This document shows, piece by piece, positions 49,133 to 60,377 of a stretch of DNA of 64,000 nucleotides. A model generated the notes under the pieces. The model made no database searches. It was given only the letters and a program-made list of their open reading frames with translations, and was not told the origin of the DNA. Position 1 is the stretch's first letter. Every line of letters begins with the position of its first letter. Source of the stretch: Dermacentor variabilis (lineage: Eukaryota; Arthropoda; Arachnida; Ixodida; Ixodidae); contig NC_134574.1 in NCBI RefSeq assembly GCF_050947875.1, positions 110,347,969 to 110,411,968 on the forward strand, given 5' to 3'. The position numbers and the translations under genes were made by a program.

Positions 49133-50399
49133 AGGTGGCCCAAAATATCTACCGATTATTAATTTACTCGAAATGAAATTGTGTTAAAGTCTCCTATCAC
49201 TGCAATATATATTTGCATGCATCTACTAGACTTCTTTGTAAATTATTGTAAATTCCTTACGCAATATTGATGGCTGCATAAGAAAAATGAAAATATTTTA
49301 GAACCATGGTACTAGACGCAAATAAACTTCAACATTATTCAGCAAGCAAAAAAAGTTGTCATGTTCTCTTGTTAAAATGTCAGCCATGAAACCTTTTTGG
49401 CCACACACGTTGCACAAACAATATCGTTTACGCATACCAAAAAAAAAAAAACATTACACAAGCCATCAATCTGAACGAAATACTCGATGGTGATTCAAAA
49501 TGATCTACATACAACCTTCTATAATATCCTAAGGTTTCTAGGCAATCATTCAAATATGTATACCGGCGACTTTCAAACATAAATAGTACCTATGGTGCAT
49601 CCTACTGCCCTTGTAAATGGCACCTGGTGGTATTGAAACCATTGGCTCTTGTAACTTGTAAAATTCCATTCATTGGCAGAAGTGGCAGCGGTGAAATCTG
49701 ATCAATTGCGGTAGTGAGATGTATTATCCTCTTCTCCCTAGAATACATTTTCTGTCCCAGTTACCAAAGAACCTTTGACGGAGAACTCTGCACCATCCGC
49801 GCAGCTCTTAACAAGAGTTCTTGGGTTGCTTATCCAGATGTTTCTTCATATTACGATTAAAGCAGTAAACCCGCTCTACGAACGTAGTAAGCTATGGTAT
49901 TATTTCAGGCTTTTTCGTAGGTTCTATTAAGGACTTTAGAAATAGCGCAGACAGCACAGGGCGAAGCACCGTGTGTGTTGATGTGTGTGTGTGTCGATGT
50001 GTTCCTGTTTTATCTAGTGTAGATTAGGCTACGCGTAGATTTTTGCAGAAGAAATTATGAAACAACAAAAATATAAATTCATTTTTTTTTGTTGAAATGC
50101 AAACAGGCAGTTTCGATCATATGCATCCCCTTCGATTCATTGATCAAATATTTGATTTCGCCGATGGCTGAATTTTTTCACTGAACACGGTGATGATGGC
50201 CAGTTGCTTCCATTGAGTTAACGAAAGCTTTGCGATATCCCTCAGTGTACTTTCTGGATTAAAGCGCATTTTGGAGACCATGATAGCCCGCACCCAAATA
50301 CCAAAGTACATTCATATACTTCTGAATTTTATATGGTTTAGAGTGAACTAATTAGCACCTATAATTTATTTCTTTATTCGCACACACACACACTATATA
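49133..50399. other. 3' flank of exon 5 and unassigned sequence
   Basis: The AT-rich 3' flank holds AATAAA at 49321, an A-run at 49439-49452 and a short CA run at about 50383-50394. No further coding exon was recognised. Confidence 0.35.
49321..49326 (+). terminator. Poly(A) signal after exon 5
   Basis: AATAAA lies 189 bp past the proposed stop codon, a usual 3' untranslated length for a small secreted-protein transcript. The intervening sequence is AT-rich with no long frame. Other AATAAA hexamers exist in this AT-rich DNA, so the position is only suggestive. Confidence 0.35.
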
Positions 50400-50790
50400 T
50401 ATTGTAAGCATTTATGTGGACTTCATCTTCATCTCTACAAAGTCATCATCAATCATCGGCTCGTGTTCGTTCTTGCATCGCCGCCATTTTTCCTTCTTGG
50501 AATAAAGCGTCGCCTCAACCGTGGTATTTCAAGTGGTGGAGGCGCTTTCAGATTCCTTCGAGTTCAATTCACTTCACTATCTCTCCTGGAGCTACGTTCG
50601 GGACGCCGCTTACGCCTAGGGGCCGCCATATCACAAGACCAGCGGTGTTTGATCTCCACGCAATGCGAGGCTACGGAAACAGCTAAAATTGTTCATGTTC
50701 GAAGACGACGTGCTCTCCAGGTACATTTTTCACCCGGAAGGCCGTCGATGGGTTCCCGTCCTGACGCGCTCTCTTCGCGCTGCAGCTCTG
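50400..50790 (+). mobile_element. Possible LTR 3' end and leader of a gypsy-like element
   Basis: CTTGGAATAAAGCGTCGCCT at about 50495-50515 looks like a U3/R poly(A) region followed by the LTR end. GTATTTCAAGTGGTGGAGGC then resembles the leader after the primer site in tick gypsy elements. The DNA is GC-richer than the flanks and stops abruptly at the (CA)n array. There is no gag motif certain enough to confirm it. Orientation is opposite to the element at 51860-55080. Confidence 0.35.
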
Positions 50791-50794
50791 CAGG

Positions 50795-50797
<3 letters not shown>

Positions 50798-50856
<59 letters not shown>
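50798..50856. repeat. (CA)n microsatellite
   Basis: About 29 CA units. It produces the artefactual Thr-His frames at 50463-50901. Confidence 0.95.
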
Positions 50857-50858
<2 letters not shown>

Positions 50859-51101
50859 CTTTGCTGTAAATTATAGCGTTAGATTTACTATGAATCACTG
50901 ATCAAATTCTTCGCATTTTTTGTCAAGCAATATGTAGTTTGGCTTGAGACCTGTGCACCTTGAATATTTCAATGTTTTCTACATCTGATACAAATTATAT
51001 ACTATTTAAATTAAAATATATTGCCAGTGCCAACTGATAGGATTGATAGACGTTTCATTATTTGTTAATGTGGGTAATCTTCGCTGCGTTGTACTTTATT
51101 T
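50855..51101 (+). repeat. 247-bp direct repeat, right copy between microsatellites
   Basis: Nearly identical to 48739-48985. On the left it is fused to a (CA)n array and on the right to a (CG)n(CA)n(TA)n array. The sharp ends at microsatellites suggest a recent duplication, or an assembly artefact. Confidence 0.92.
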
Positions 51102-51110
51102 GGTGTGTAA

Positions 51111-51121
51111 ACGCGCGCGCG

Positions 51122-51173
<52 letters not shown>

Positions 51174-51174
51174 C

Positions 51175-51264
<90 letters not shown>
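51111..51264. repeat. Compound (CG)n(CA)n(TA)n microsatellite
   Basis: About ten CG units, about 22 CA units with one interruption, then about 44 TA units. Alternating purine-pyrimidine over 150 bp is a potential Z-DNA/cruciform tract. All long ORFs across it are artefacts. Confidence 0.95.
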
Positions 51265-51267
<3 letters not shown>

Positions 51268-51364
51268 CATCAGCAGAAGTCAACAAACAGACACACAGAA
51301 CAGCATTGGCAAAATTTTTTGTACATATTGCGTTGAAGAAATTATAAAAATAATCAAAACAACC

Positions 51365-51690
51365 GAAGTTGACGTAGAAACAACTCGCCTCAGGTGGGAT
51401 ATGAACCCACTTCATTGCACTATGATTGTGATGTTGTTACCAATTGAGCTATGGCGGCACAGTTTTCCAATCCATTTTCTGCTGTATTTGTTTCACTACA
51501 AGAAATAACCCTGCAATTGTTGTCCAGCGAAACCACTCACCATGCCTTGGCAGTGGGTATGGAACCTCCTTTCGCCGCACGCATCACGTGTACATGAAAT
51601 TCCTAGGTGAAGGCAACTGGTCAATCAACCCAGAAATGCTAACTGAAGCCATAAATGCTGCAGGATATGAGACCCGCAGTACTTAATGAA
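51365..51690 (-). mobile_element. Ruka-like SINE, copy C
   Basis: On the minus strand the head has A box TAGCTCAATTGGTAACAAC (about 51455) and B box GGGTTCATATCCC (about 51405), both close to Pol III consensus and better kept than in the copies at 34 kb. The + strand body shares GAAGGCAACTGGTCAATCAA and a GCCATAAATGCTGC/GGATATGAGACC counterpart of the 34-kb elements. It looks like a diverged subfamily. Confidence 0.7.
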
Positions 51691-51809
51691 CCGGAAGGTG
51701 GGAAACCCAGGGGTCCAACTTTGATTAGCCATGCTCATATGGTGCCAACACACAAGTATGCGAAGAACAGCATCAGGATAATAATTGTACTTGTGAATGG
51801 AACTACAGA

Positions 51810-51812
<3 letters not shown>

Positions 51813-51863
<51 letters not shown>
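51813..51863. repeat. (TA)n microsatellite
   Basis: About 25 TA units directly before the inferred 3' LTR remnant of the gypsy element. Confidence 0.95.
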
Positions 51864-51867
<4 letters not shown>

Positions 51868-52078
51868 ATTACGCGATTAGCGTTATATGCGCTCGATGTT
51901 TTGCATGAATTAACAGAAACACGCAGAGGCCAGGCGGAGCGAGCGTGAGCACATGAACAACAACGAACTTCTCCATCTGCTGGCGCCTGTATTTATCACT
52001 ACACTCATTTTCCTGCGACAACAGGATCCAACCTGGCGGCCAATGGAACAGGGAGCACTGGTGGGCCGTATTGCGGCT

Positions 52079-53140
52079 TCAGTCGGTCGACATGAACAGC
52101 TTTGTGTCCGCGACGCCGCCGGTCTGTAGATGGCTGAATAGGTTGAGTGATGTACTTGACCGGGGACGTCTGTCGTTGAAGCCGGTAAGGTTCGTCAGGT
52201 CTTGAGCTGAACTACGTAGAAAGTCCGGGTGTTGAGGAGGGAACGTGGGGCCATACCAGGGTTCCAGGTGAATACGATGGAAAAGAATAGCTTGCGCCAC
52301 GACCATGTTTGTGGTTTGCCTGCTCTTGCGCGGTAAGATGGCGTGCGATCTGAGGAGATTCCACGGCATAATAGGTGGCTTCAGATAGAGTCGTAGATTG
52401 CGAAGGGTCGCCGCGAACAAAATAATCATGTCCATAAAAGAGGATGTTTCGCGACCGTAAAGAACAAACAAGAAAGAGAATGTCGTGGTTGACTGATTGG
52501 CGCTATTGTAAGTATACGTAACAATAGGAAGATTGTGGTCCCAATGAGTGTGGTCAACGGAAACATACTTGGCGAGCATGTCACCGAGAGTCCGATTAAA
52601 ACGTTCACTCATACGATTGGTTTGGGGATGATAGGCGTTCGTAGCCTTATAGACAATGTTGCATTCGCCAAGTTGGGCTTCTACAGCTTCAGAGAGGAAT
52701 GAACGACCATGGTGACTCAGTAGCTCGCGAGGCGCAACGTCTCGAAGAAGGAGGTTCCGAAGGATGAGTAAGCGAAGTTCATGGGCTGTGGCCACCGGGA
52801 GCGCTGAAGATTTGGAGTGGAAATTCAAAATAAGGTAGGACATTAGGCAGTGTAATAGCAAAAGCTTGGGGATGGAACCCACCGCCTCGTTCCATAGGAG
52901 ACTCTCATAACATCCATCCATCCATCCAGCGCGTGAAGTGGTCCACGGCAACAATTACCATGCGGTTGCCATCTGCAGTGTAGGGTACAGGGCCTTACAA
53001 ATCAATGCCTATACTGTCCAACGGCCGGAAAGGACAAGGCGATGGTTTGAGCGGCCCCGTTATTTTACGAGGCGGGTTCTTGCTACACTGGCACTTGGAG
53101 CACCAGTGGACGTACTGTCAAATGAAGTTGTACATTCCTC
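52079..53140 (-). pseudogene. Gypsy pol: integrase
   Basis: In order: YYWRGMYNFI with HWCSKCQCSKN (HHCC zinc finger), then PFRPLDSIGIDL (first catalytic Asp) and MVIVAVDHFTRW. A short expanded (ATCC)n tract follows at 52912-52927. The open frame 52954-52079 (291 codons) then has LLSHHGRSF, where the usual second catalytic Asp (S-D-x-G) is His; AYHPQTN, followed by SERFNRTL, which keeps the catalytic Glu; and the C-terminal WYGPTFP and RRPRSSTSLN region. The loss of the second Asp and frameshifts mean the enzyme is dead, although the last 290 codons are still open. Confidence 0.88.
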
Positions 53141-53245
53141 GCCAGTAGTATCAAAGCCCCCATCAACACCGGCACAGATGTCGGAGCGTAGATGGCAATG
53201 AACCACTAGTAATGATTTAGGGACATCAGGCAGGCAGTTGCGGCG

Positions 53246-54110
53246 CTACAGAAAGTCCTCGCGGATGGCAAACTGACGAGCAGTGCACCGAAGTGAGCGG
53301 ATGGTGGTGCGCGGTGACGGCTGAGAATAATACTTTAGAAGGCAGACTATCCAAGCGTCCTGGCGTTGCTCTGCAGGCATGCCGGAGAAAGTAGCAGACG
53401 AATGTTCGTGCATGGAGATAGACGAAGCACCATACTCATCGCGCAGCGGTGAGCGGAAAAAATTGTCGGCATCTGAATGCTTACGGACTGACCGGTAGAA
53501 AACACGGATGTCATAATGCTGTAGAAGAAGCGCCGAACGAGCTAGGCAACCAGATGGGTCTTTTAATGAGAACCAGTAAAGGGTGTGGTGATCAGTCACG
53601 ACGTCCAATGGATGGCCATATACCTAAGGTCGAAGTATGCTGATTGCCCAGACGATTGCAAGACATTCATTTCAGGGGACCGATAGTTCGTAGCCGCTTT
53701 GGAGGGAGTGCGGCTGGCCTATTAGACGCAATACTTTTCGAAGCCAGACTTATGCTGGGCAAGAATAGCGCCGAGGACTACTCCACTAGCGTCCGTGTGA
53801 ATTTCTGTAGGAACGTCGAGGTCAAAGCGGTGTAGAATAGGTGGAGATATCAGAAGACGATATCAGGTGATATCAGATGAATGCGTCTTCGCAAGCGATA
53901 GGCCATGCGAAGATGCCTTGACTGTTGGCAAGCAGCTGCGTTAAAGGGGCAATTATGGACGCAAAATAATTCACAAATCGGCAAAAATACGAGCACAAGT
54001 CTATGAAGCTACGGAGTTCTTTCAGTCTGAACGGTGTGAGGAACTCGACAACTGCGCGATGCTATCCAGGGTCGGGCAGGATGCCGTCTTCTATGAGAAA
54101 TTCGCAAAGT
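53246..54110 (-). pseudogene. Gypsy pol: RT C-terminus and RNase H
   Basis: From about 54110: KVPLCEFLIEDGILPDPG, then [20 protein letters not shown] and [10 protein letters not shown], the RT thumb/connection region. From about 53855: [18 protein letters not shown] with VVLGAILAQ, the RNase H start with its first catalytic Asp. Then VVTDHHTLYW at 53608 and RKHSDADNFFRSP, the RNase H end. Stops and a shift lie near 53640. The last open piece (53246-53608, 120 codons) runs into the integrase N-terminal region. Confidence 0.85.
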
Positions 54111-54699
54111 GGCACTTTTTCAAATTAACTGGCAGTCCACAGTCCGACAGCCCATGAAACAACCAGTGCCTCCTGTTCGATTAGGCATAAGTCAATGCTC
54201 GTGAGCTGAACGCTACCACTCCTCGTTCCCTAGTTCTTTGGCTCAGCTGAAGGAAAAAGCCCCGCGCATTGAAGCTGACATTTGTGGACACTGATTGTGG
54301 GAACTCTCGGCTGTACCTGACCAGGCATGAGCTTGAGGCAACCGCTTTTTTTCTCAAAGACAACCCTTGCTCGAGCAATATGCCATATCTACACGGTGTC
54401 CCTGTTAAAAATGTATCTTAGAGGCACCGTGGTGGCGCAACCATTTGGCAAAAAGCGTACAGCATGGTTAAGATTCTAGAAAAAATATCTCACACCTGTA
54501 ACGTCTCCTGGAGGTCGAATATTTGTGATAGGAGTGACCTGGGCAGTGTCAGATGCGATGCCATTGGTGATTACGACTACTACCTAGAACTTGACCGATG
54601 ATGCACGATGTTACCGTTTCACACATAGGTTTGACGTCGCTCTTCATCCAGGATAGATGAATCGTGAATTATGTAACTAACTGCCGCAACCGCTCCAAC

Positions 54700-55080
54700 C
54701 TTTCAGTGCAATTCAAGGCTGCTTGCGGTGCTTGTTCTCTCTATATCCGGAAGCTACCCGTAGCAGCAAGGCCGCCATTATATCGGTTTATACACGCCAC
54801 GGCGTCGGCATTGAGGAAGCGCTGCTGCCAGTCTCCGTGCTGCATTTCCGACTTATTTTTTGCGGCTTCGTACTGTAAAGCCTAATTCAACGCAACCATG
54901 AGCGTAAATTCTTGCTTTCGGCAAAGCTTGTCCGACGAGCGAGTGCCCAGCGAACCCGTTATGAACTGGTCCCGTATGAGATTTGGAACGACTGCTACTG
55001 ACAATTATTTGCACTTCTTCGCTATATTTTGTAGTGATTTGTCGAAGGCTAGCAGCGTTTCACCGGCCATGTGTGTATGG
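54700..55080 (-). pseudogene. Gypsy gag remnant
   Basis: The reverse strand reads HMAGETLLAFDKSLQNIAKK, a stop, then VPNLIRDQFITGSLGTR, SSDKLCRKQEFTLMVALN, a stop, and ALQYEAAKNKSEM. This agrees with gag blocks of tick gypsy elements (usual form RLPGETVxxFxxxLxxxAKxC...LIRDRFVxGL...SxKL...LTLxxALxxA...). No zinc knuckle is readable after it. Confidence 0.65.
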
Positions 55081-56394
55081 GGCTGGCACCGGCTAGACTT
55101 GCAAGCTTAGTTGACAGAATGCGTCAAGTGGCCCGTAAGTGCCTCTTTCACTGTTTCGAAGGAGTAGCAAGCCCAGGTGACCGTCAAGAGGGAAGCTAGA
55201 ATGAACCACACTTGAGTATTCAAGCAATACACGAGCGTGCAGACCATGGCATCGCCTAAGCGGCGAAGAGATGCTATGCAAACACATTGTTCTCAAATAA
55301 GTGCAGCTTGCTTGCCATTATCTGGGCTCTTCGAGCGTGAAGGGCGTAGGAGAGTGATGTCTGCGCTTTACGAGAGTTGCTGTCAGCTCGATGCTCATGA
55401 CTCCAAATCAAGCCCACTGCACAGAATTCGAGCTAGCCTGAGCTGGCCTGCAAAGAGCATCGGCACCACGCTGTCGCTGTTGTTTACTTAGGCTTTAATT
55501 TTCACCGTGCAATACACACATTCCCTGGCCACCACCATCCGGTCATTGTGGTCTTGCATTTTGTGCCTTCTACAGATAAACGATTGCGTTAAGCAAATTT
55601 CAATAGTCTTGTGGAATATTTGTCATGGTATTGTTAACTGAGTCAAAGAGCTGCGTAGAAAATTTGCGGTGGTGTGTTTAAGAATATTCATGTTCATTTA
55701 ATTATGGCTCAGTGGCAGAAATATTATTTTAAAATTGGGCAGTCGTATGGGCGCCTAGGTTGATTTAGGTTCGCATGTGTATCTCGGTTTCTGCCTGACT
55801 GTGCTGCTTCGTCTCGCCCGAAATGTAGAAGTGTTAGAGAGCATTCATGAAATCGCAGACCTTTCCTCGAGAAAGAAGGCTGCAGAAATTCTGAGCATTG
55901 TCTACTAATGCCTCAGCATTCTTTGGCTCTGCTGCGACGTCGTTTTTGTTTGTTTTGCTTGCTTACTTTCCCTCGTTTATGCATGCCTAGCTGAGACCTT
56001 TTAGGCGGCCATGAACGCTTAAGCTTTAGCGGGGAATCCATCCGATTTTCCGGGTGCATCCAGCCCCTTCAATGCAAGCGTACCAATTGAGCTTGAATAT
56101 CGACTGCGAGCGCGCCATGGCGGAGCAGAGCAGTCGAAATGAAACAACAGCTGCCCTGTAACGCATGAGGCGTCGCATGAGGGGAGGGTGCATTACCACT
56201 AGGCCACGTCAGCCCCGATTTTGCCCCGCAAGCCTGCGTTATTTGCGTGTTCCAACTTCCCACAAGCTCTCGAATTCTTTCGGAGTGTGAAATGAAACAG
56301 CGTCAAGTGTGTCAATCTGTTTGCATTCCCGCTACGTGTTTACAACTCGAAGGGTACTCCACAACGTAATATTAAACACCGGCCCTCCTCGAAA
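55081..56394. other. Unassigned stretch
   Basis: No recognised domain. A tRNA A-box-like TGGCCTAGTGGTAATGC occurs on the minus strand at about 56207-56191 without a convincing B box. It may be a SINE scrap. Confidence 0.3.
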
Positions 56395-56545
56395 GCTCAA
56401 GTTGGCCCACACCCAAATTTCAAGTTGGCCCACCTCCAAATTTGTCTAGGTTCACCCCAAATTTATTATTGGCTGACTTCCAGGTTGAAGTTTGCCCAAG
56501 TCCGCAAATAAGTTGGTCCTCTCACAAATAAAACTGGCCCTCTAC
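56395..56545. repeat. Decayed minisatellite, unit of about 23 bp
   Basis: Two good units, CAAGTTGGCCCAC followed by C(A/T)CCAAATTT, at about 56398-56443 are followed by four or five degraded units with GGTTCACC, GGCTGACTTCC, GTTTGCCCAAGTCC and GTTGGTCCTCTCAC. The gradient from well-kept to poorly kept units is clear. Confidence 0.65.
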
Positions 56546-59339
56546 AAGAATTAACCTTTACCAATTCCCAAATTCGGGTTTGCGAACCTGTAATTTCATA
56601 TTAAATAACCTATAATTTGAGTTCTGCTATGAATTTCATAAGGAGCCTTATATATGACTATGGGTATTCTCTATCAGTTTCTCTTTATATAGCTCCTTAT
56701 GGCTTAAAATCTCACACTCATATACATGTACACTACCATAAAATTTACTGCGGTAGCAAATATATGGACAATCTTGGCTCATTTCTTCCGCCGGCGTTAC
56801 AGTCCGCTTGAGGTTCCGTACAGAATACAAGGGTGATAAATTCGTCACCACGCGCTGTGTGCTGTATGTACGAAAGCGCGCCAGGGTGAGCTTCGTTTGC
56901 GTAGTGCTTTGGACATTTCGTTCGCGTTGATGCGAGAGACGTTGGAAGGTCCATTCGGTTGGTTCTGCTGCCTCGATTTCTCCCTCCAGCATTTCGACAG
57001 CGTGTTTCCGTGCTCATCGAGAAAGTTGTGTTTTTGTTTACCGGGGAGCGCACGACACCGTGCTCGTTATATTGGTAAAACACATTGGCCGGCTAGTTGG
57101 TTTGTGCGTGAGACTGGCGGAGGCCGAAGAAACAGCTACACAGAGACATAGCAGCCTCTGTGTGTGTCTTTCGTTCCTCATCTTCGTTCAGTCGCGCTAA
57201 CGAATTATATCATTATTAGTTAGTGAGCAAATGTTTACCACTGTATACGGCCGATAAATGTACAATCCCTACTTCGTAGAGTTGTATAATAATTTGAAAG
57301 CACAATCGGTGCTTTGCCTTTCGGGCGAAACTGCGACGGTTATTTCTTTAGATACAAGCCCTTAGAGCTTTCGCGTGCTAGGGCTGGGGGTCTTGCAAAG
57401 GATGCTTACGCTTTAGGCTCATTAAGAAGCTGGCGCGAAATTCTATGCAGTGTGATGCGATGCACAAAGAAGCATAGCAATTTTGTCACTGCTGTTGTCG
57501 TCCACGTGCACAGCATTGCGTTGACCTCGGCCGGACATTCTTGCTGTCTAATGCATCTTCTTGAAAGGACGAATAGCAGACATATTTATTTAGCTGCTCT
57601 TCACAGGCAGTAGCAGATACTCTGTAAAAGCAATATCTAGCTGTAATTTCATCCTGCGAGAATGTATCTTGAAAAGGTCGTATGGTAAAAAATATAATTA
57701 TTATATAATCAGATATAAAAATATAATATGTGATTGGGGCGTTGAACTCAGCCTTGTCGAGACAAAGATCGTTCTTAGATGAAGTTCACAAGCAATGGAA
57801 TCTATGATGTTCTGATGTTTTTATCTAGAAAACGCAACATTGACGCGTCTAAAATTACGACCTGTCTAATATTACGGAGGATGAAATCTGAACAAAAGCT
57901 GAATATTTCATCAAGCTCACAACACCGATAAGTATTTGTAGTTCTTGCCTCGACTGCAATATGCTAGCGACATTTTCGCATACATTGTTAGTGGCTTCTA
58001 TAGGCTCCTCGTAAATTGAAAGCTTCCTGAGATCCCGTGGTCTGTACACACAAAAATATAGAAGACGGAGCAGACGGAGCGATTCTGCATCGAAAAGGCT
58101 GTGTGCTAGAGCAGCGAGGATCGCAAGTGAGAGGGCGTAGAAAGCGACTGCGCAATTAAGCGGCGCTTTTGAAGGAGCCACGTGCTCTACAATAGGCTAC
58201 GTCGCGCTGCTCCAAAGCAAAAGGGCCGGCACTGGTTGTCCGTATAGATATTTCTAGTGGCAGAGAATAGGGGTCCCAGAATGACGCTTCACCTACGGGT
58301 GAAAGGACGAGACCATAGGTTGCGGACTTTTTCGTGAAAGAAACGAGGCAGAGATGCTAAAGGCCGAACTGTGATAACGTTCTTTAGGTTTTAGTTTAAA
58401 GTAGGAATCCTTTAACTTGAATCGCCATTTTGACTGGTATTCTTGAAACAAACAGCACTTCAGAGGACTATAGTTGATGCCTACCTTGCTGCTTGACTTT
58501 TCAGCATAACAGAGAAGGACGAAAAGGACAAATTATACAGCCCCGAGGATTAGCGAAGCACCAATATTGGCAAAGACGCAACTGCGTTTCTTATTACACG
58601 ACCGAAAATAGAAATAAGAAGCTTGAATTTTTCTTGACGCTCGGGGAACACCTCGCATAAAAGGGATAAGTCAGAAGAAAACCGAATGCCTGTCACTCTG
58701 GGCGGGTTCTGCTTACGGGTTGGTTAAATATCTTGCAAGAAGCATAAACAGGAATTTTAGATTTGTTCTACATATTACAGCTTGTGGAGAAATGTGGCGG
58801 TGGATATGTGACTACACGGAAAGCACAAATCAATATTGCCATAAGAAAGTTACAGCTCTAAACTTTGGATCGGCCATAGCAAAAGCGATATTTTTCTGTT
58901 TCAATGATTTTCGGATTTTTCTATATGAGACTTTGTAAGATTTCTGCGAATAGTACGCTTGCTTACTTTGCTAAACTGAATAAAGAGCAGAAGGCTACAA
59001 AAAATGGAATGCTATACTTTCTTGTTAATTGTTTCTTCTAGGAACACCCAATGAAAAGAAACACCTGTGGCTTGTACGGTTTTTAAGCTTGAATTTCTTG
59101 CTTGTACTTTGTAACTCGCACGATCATAGCGGTCATGTGTTCTTCAGATCAGTACGGGAAATTGACACAAATAAAATCTTTCTCTACAGAAAATATAGTG
59201 GATGCATGGAGCTACATTACGTAACTACCTTTTACAAGTCGGCGTCTTCCCATTAGGTAAACCACGCACTTCTTCGTACCAGCTCTGCGAGGCTTGAAAG
59301 TGCGTCTTATTGCATGTATATTTACCTCGTCGGATCTTC
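56546..59339. other. Unassigned stretch
   Basis: GC-richer between 56800 and 57150, with overlapping ORFs on both strands (112-114 codons on minus) and no recognised domain. A very AT-rich patch lies at 57690-57735. One ORF with a signal-peptide-like start is listed separately at 57855-58181. Confidence 0.3.
57855..58181 (-). other. 108-codon ORF with hydrophobic N-terminus, unknown
   Basis: Starts MAPSKAPLNCAVAFYAL, continuing LSLAILAALAHSLFDAES. This is a plausible signal peptide or anchor with predicted cleavage near AHS. A leucine-rich segment (LRLLRLLYF) and a hydrophilic end follow. A CACGTG E-box lies just upstream of the start. No TATA box and no family match from memory. It could be a short gene, the first exon of one, or chance. 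Confidence 0.3.
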
Positions 59340-59399
59340 TCGGGATCCTACAGGATCCTACATCATCGGATCCTCTCTGCTGCGTCATATATAAAGTAT

Positions 59400-59600
59400 G
59401 AGTTATCATATACCTGTATTTTTAGAGGCGTCAACCTTGACTGCTTTCTCTTTTTCCTGATCTTCCTGTTCTTCTTGTCTCTCCAGCTCTTTTTGTCCGG
59501 AACATCGCAATGCCCACTGCTGGAATCGAAATACGAGAATCTTGAAGCAGTTGCGTTTGATTCAAACTGCCACATTTTACAGGATGGACCAAAGTGAAGT
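59400..59600 (-). other. Exon-like ORF segment, copy 2 counterpart of 2306-2500
   Basis: An acceptor-like GTGCACACACCAG precedes HFGPSCKMWQFES, ATASRFSYFDSSSGHCDV, then a strongly basic stretch (KKSWRDKKNRKIRKKRKQSR), and an AATACAG|GTATATG donor-like end. It has two Cys, one lost in copy 1. The basic tail and Cys pair recall the style of small secreted tick proteins, but no family can be named. Confidence 0.35.
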
Positions 59601-59933
59601 TCGTCTGGTGTGTGCACCGTGATAAAGCCCATGTAATGGTAAAGCCCAGCCAATGGTAAAATCCCTGAAGTGTCTGGGACCGGGAGGGAAAAACTGAAAT
59701 AGAACCAGTAGGACACGTCATGCCCTATCATCCCAAGAAGTATGAAAACAGGAGTCCGCGAATATGAAATGTTTAGGCAAAGAAGACGGCCAAAGAGACA
59801 AGACGAACAAGAAGAGGAGGAAGAGAAGGGAGCGGTCATGTTGGATCCCTGTAAATAAATTAGTGTATTTGAACTAACACTTTAAAAGCATTACTACACG
59901 CAGACTTGCGCATCTGACCGATTTGTATAGTGC

Positions 59934-60377
59934 TTAAGATCCCACATTGATTTGTTGTGCCGCCATCGCTCTGTGACAAGCGAGTCGTTGAAGCTTACGA
60001 CACGATCCGTATGGAACCACACGTGTGAGGAACCACAAATATCCCAGCGAGATTTTCGTTCGTGCATTCAAGACTACCTCCTGAAAATTTGCTGTCCTGC
60101 TGTTCATTTTATTATTAGCACCTATCCGTATTTGTTTGCTTACGTATTCAATTTCCCCCCTTTGACGAGAGTGAAAAAATAATGGCTGTATAAAACGTGT
60201 TTTGTGCATCATGCTTTCACCGGGTGTGTAGTCCGTAGATGAACGTGAATCACGACAATTGAAGGCTTGACCGGCAGATAAAGAAGTACTGTCTAGAAAT
60301 ATATCTTCCAGTATGAAAAACATTATTATATGATTAGGCTTCGAAGCATCATACAAATATAGAAAAGAAGCGGCCAA
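59934..60377 (-). other. 147-codon ORF, open in copy 2 only
   Basis: Open from ATG 60377 to a stop at 59934. The middle and end (TDYTPGESMMHKTRFIQPLF, VVLNARTKISLG, WFLTRVVPYGSC, CHRAMAAQQIN) are matched piecewise at 1640-1995, where stops occur. There is no signal peptide, but a hydrophobic stretch occurs near residue 20. The family is not recognised. It may be an exon of a duplicated gene or a transposon ORF. Confidence 0.35.

Larger units (their letters stand above)
51864..55080 (-). mobile_element. Decayed Ty3/gypsy LTR retrotransposon
   Basis: Transcribed right to left. Gag: about 55075-54850, with AGETLLAFDKSLQNIAKKCK and LIRDQFITGSL, a capsid block typical of these elements. The protease and most of the RT are missing or unreadable (54850-54170). 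Then come the RT end ([16 protein letters not shown]), RNase H (53608 onward) and integrase down to 52079. About 51864-52020 looks like part of the 3' LTR. Many stops and shifts are present, and no matching 5' LTR was found. It lies downstream of exon 5, antisense to the five-exon gene. Confidence 0.85.

Noticed and set aside
50414..51508. Several ORFs of 70-148 codons with Thr-His and Ile-Tyr runs
   Set aside because: The length comes from stop-free dinucleotide arrays; outside the arrays the frames are short.
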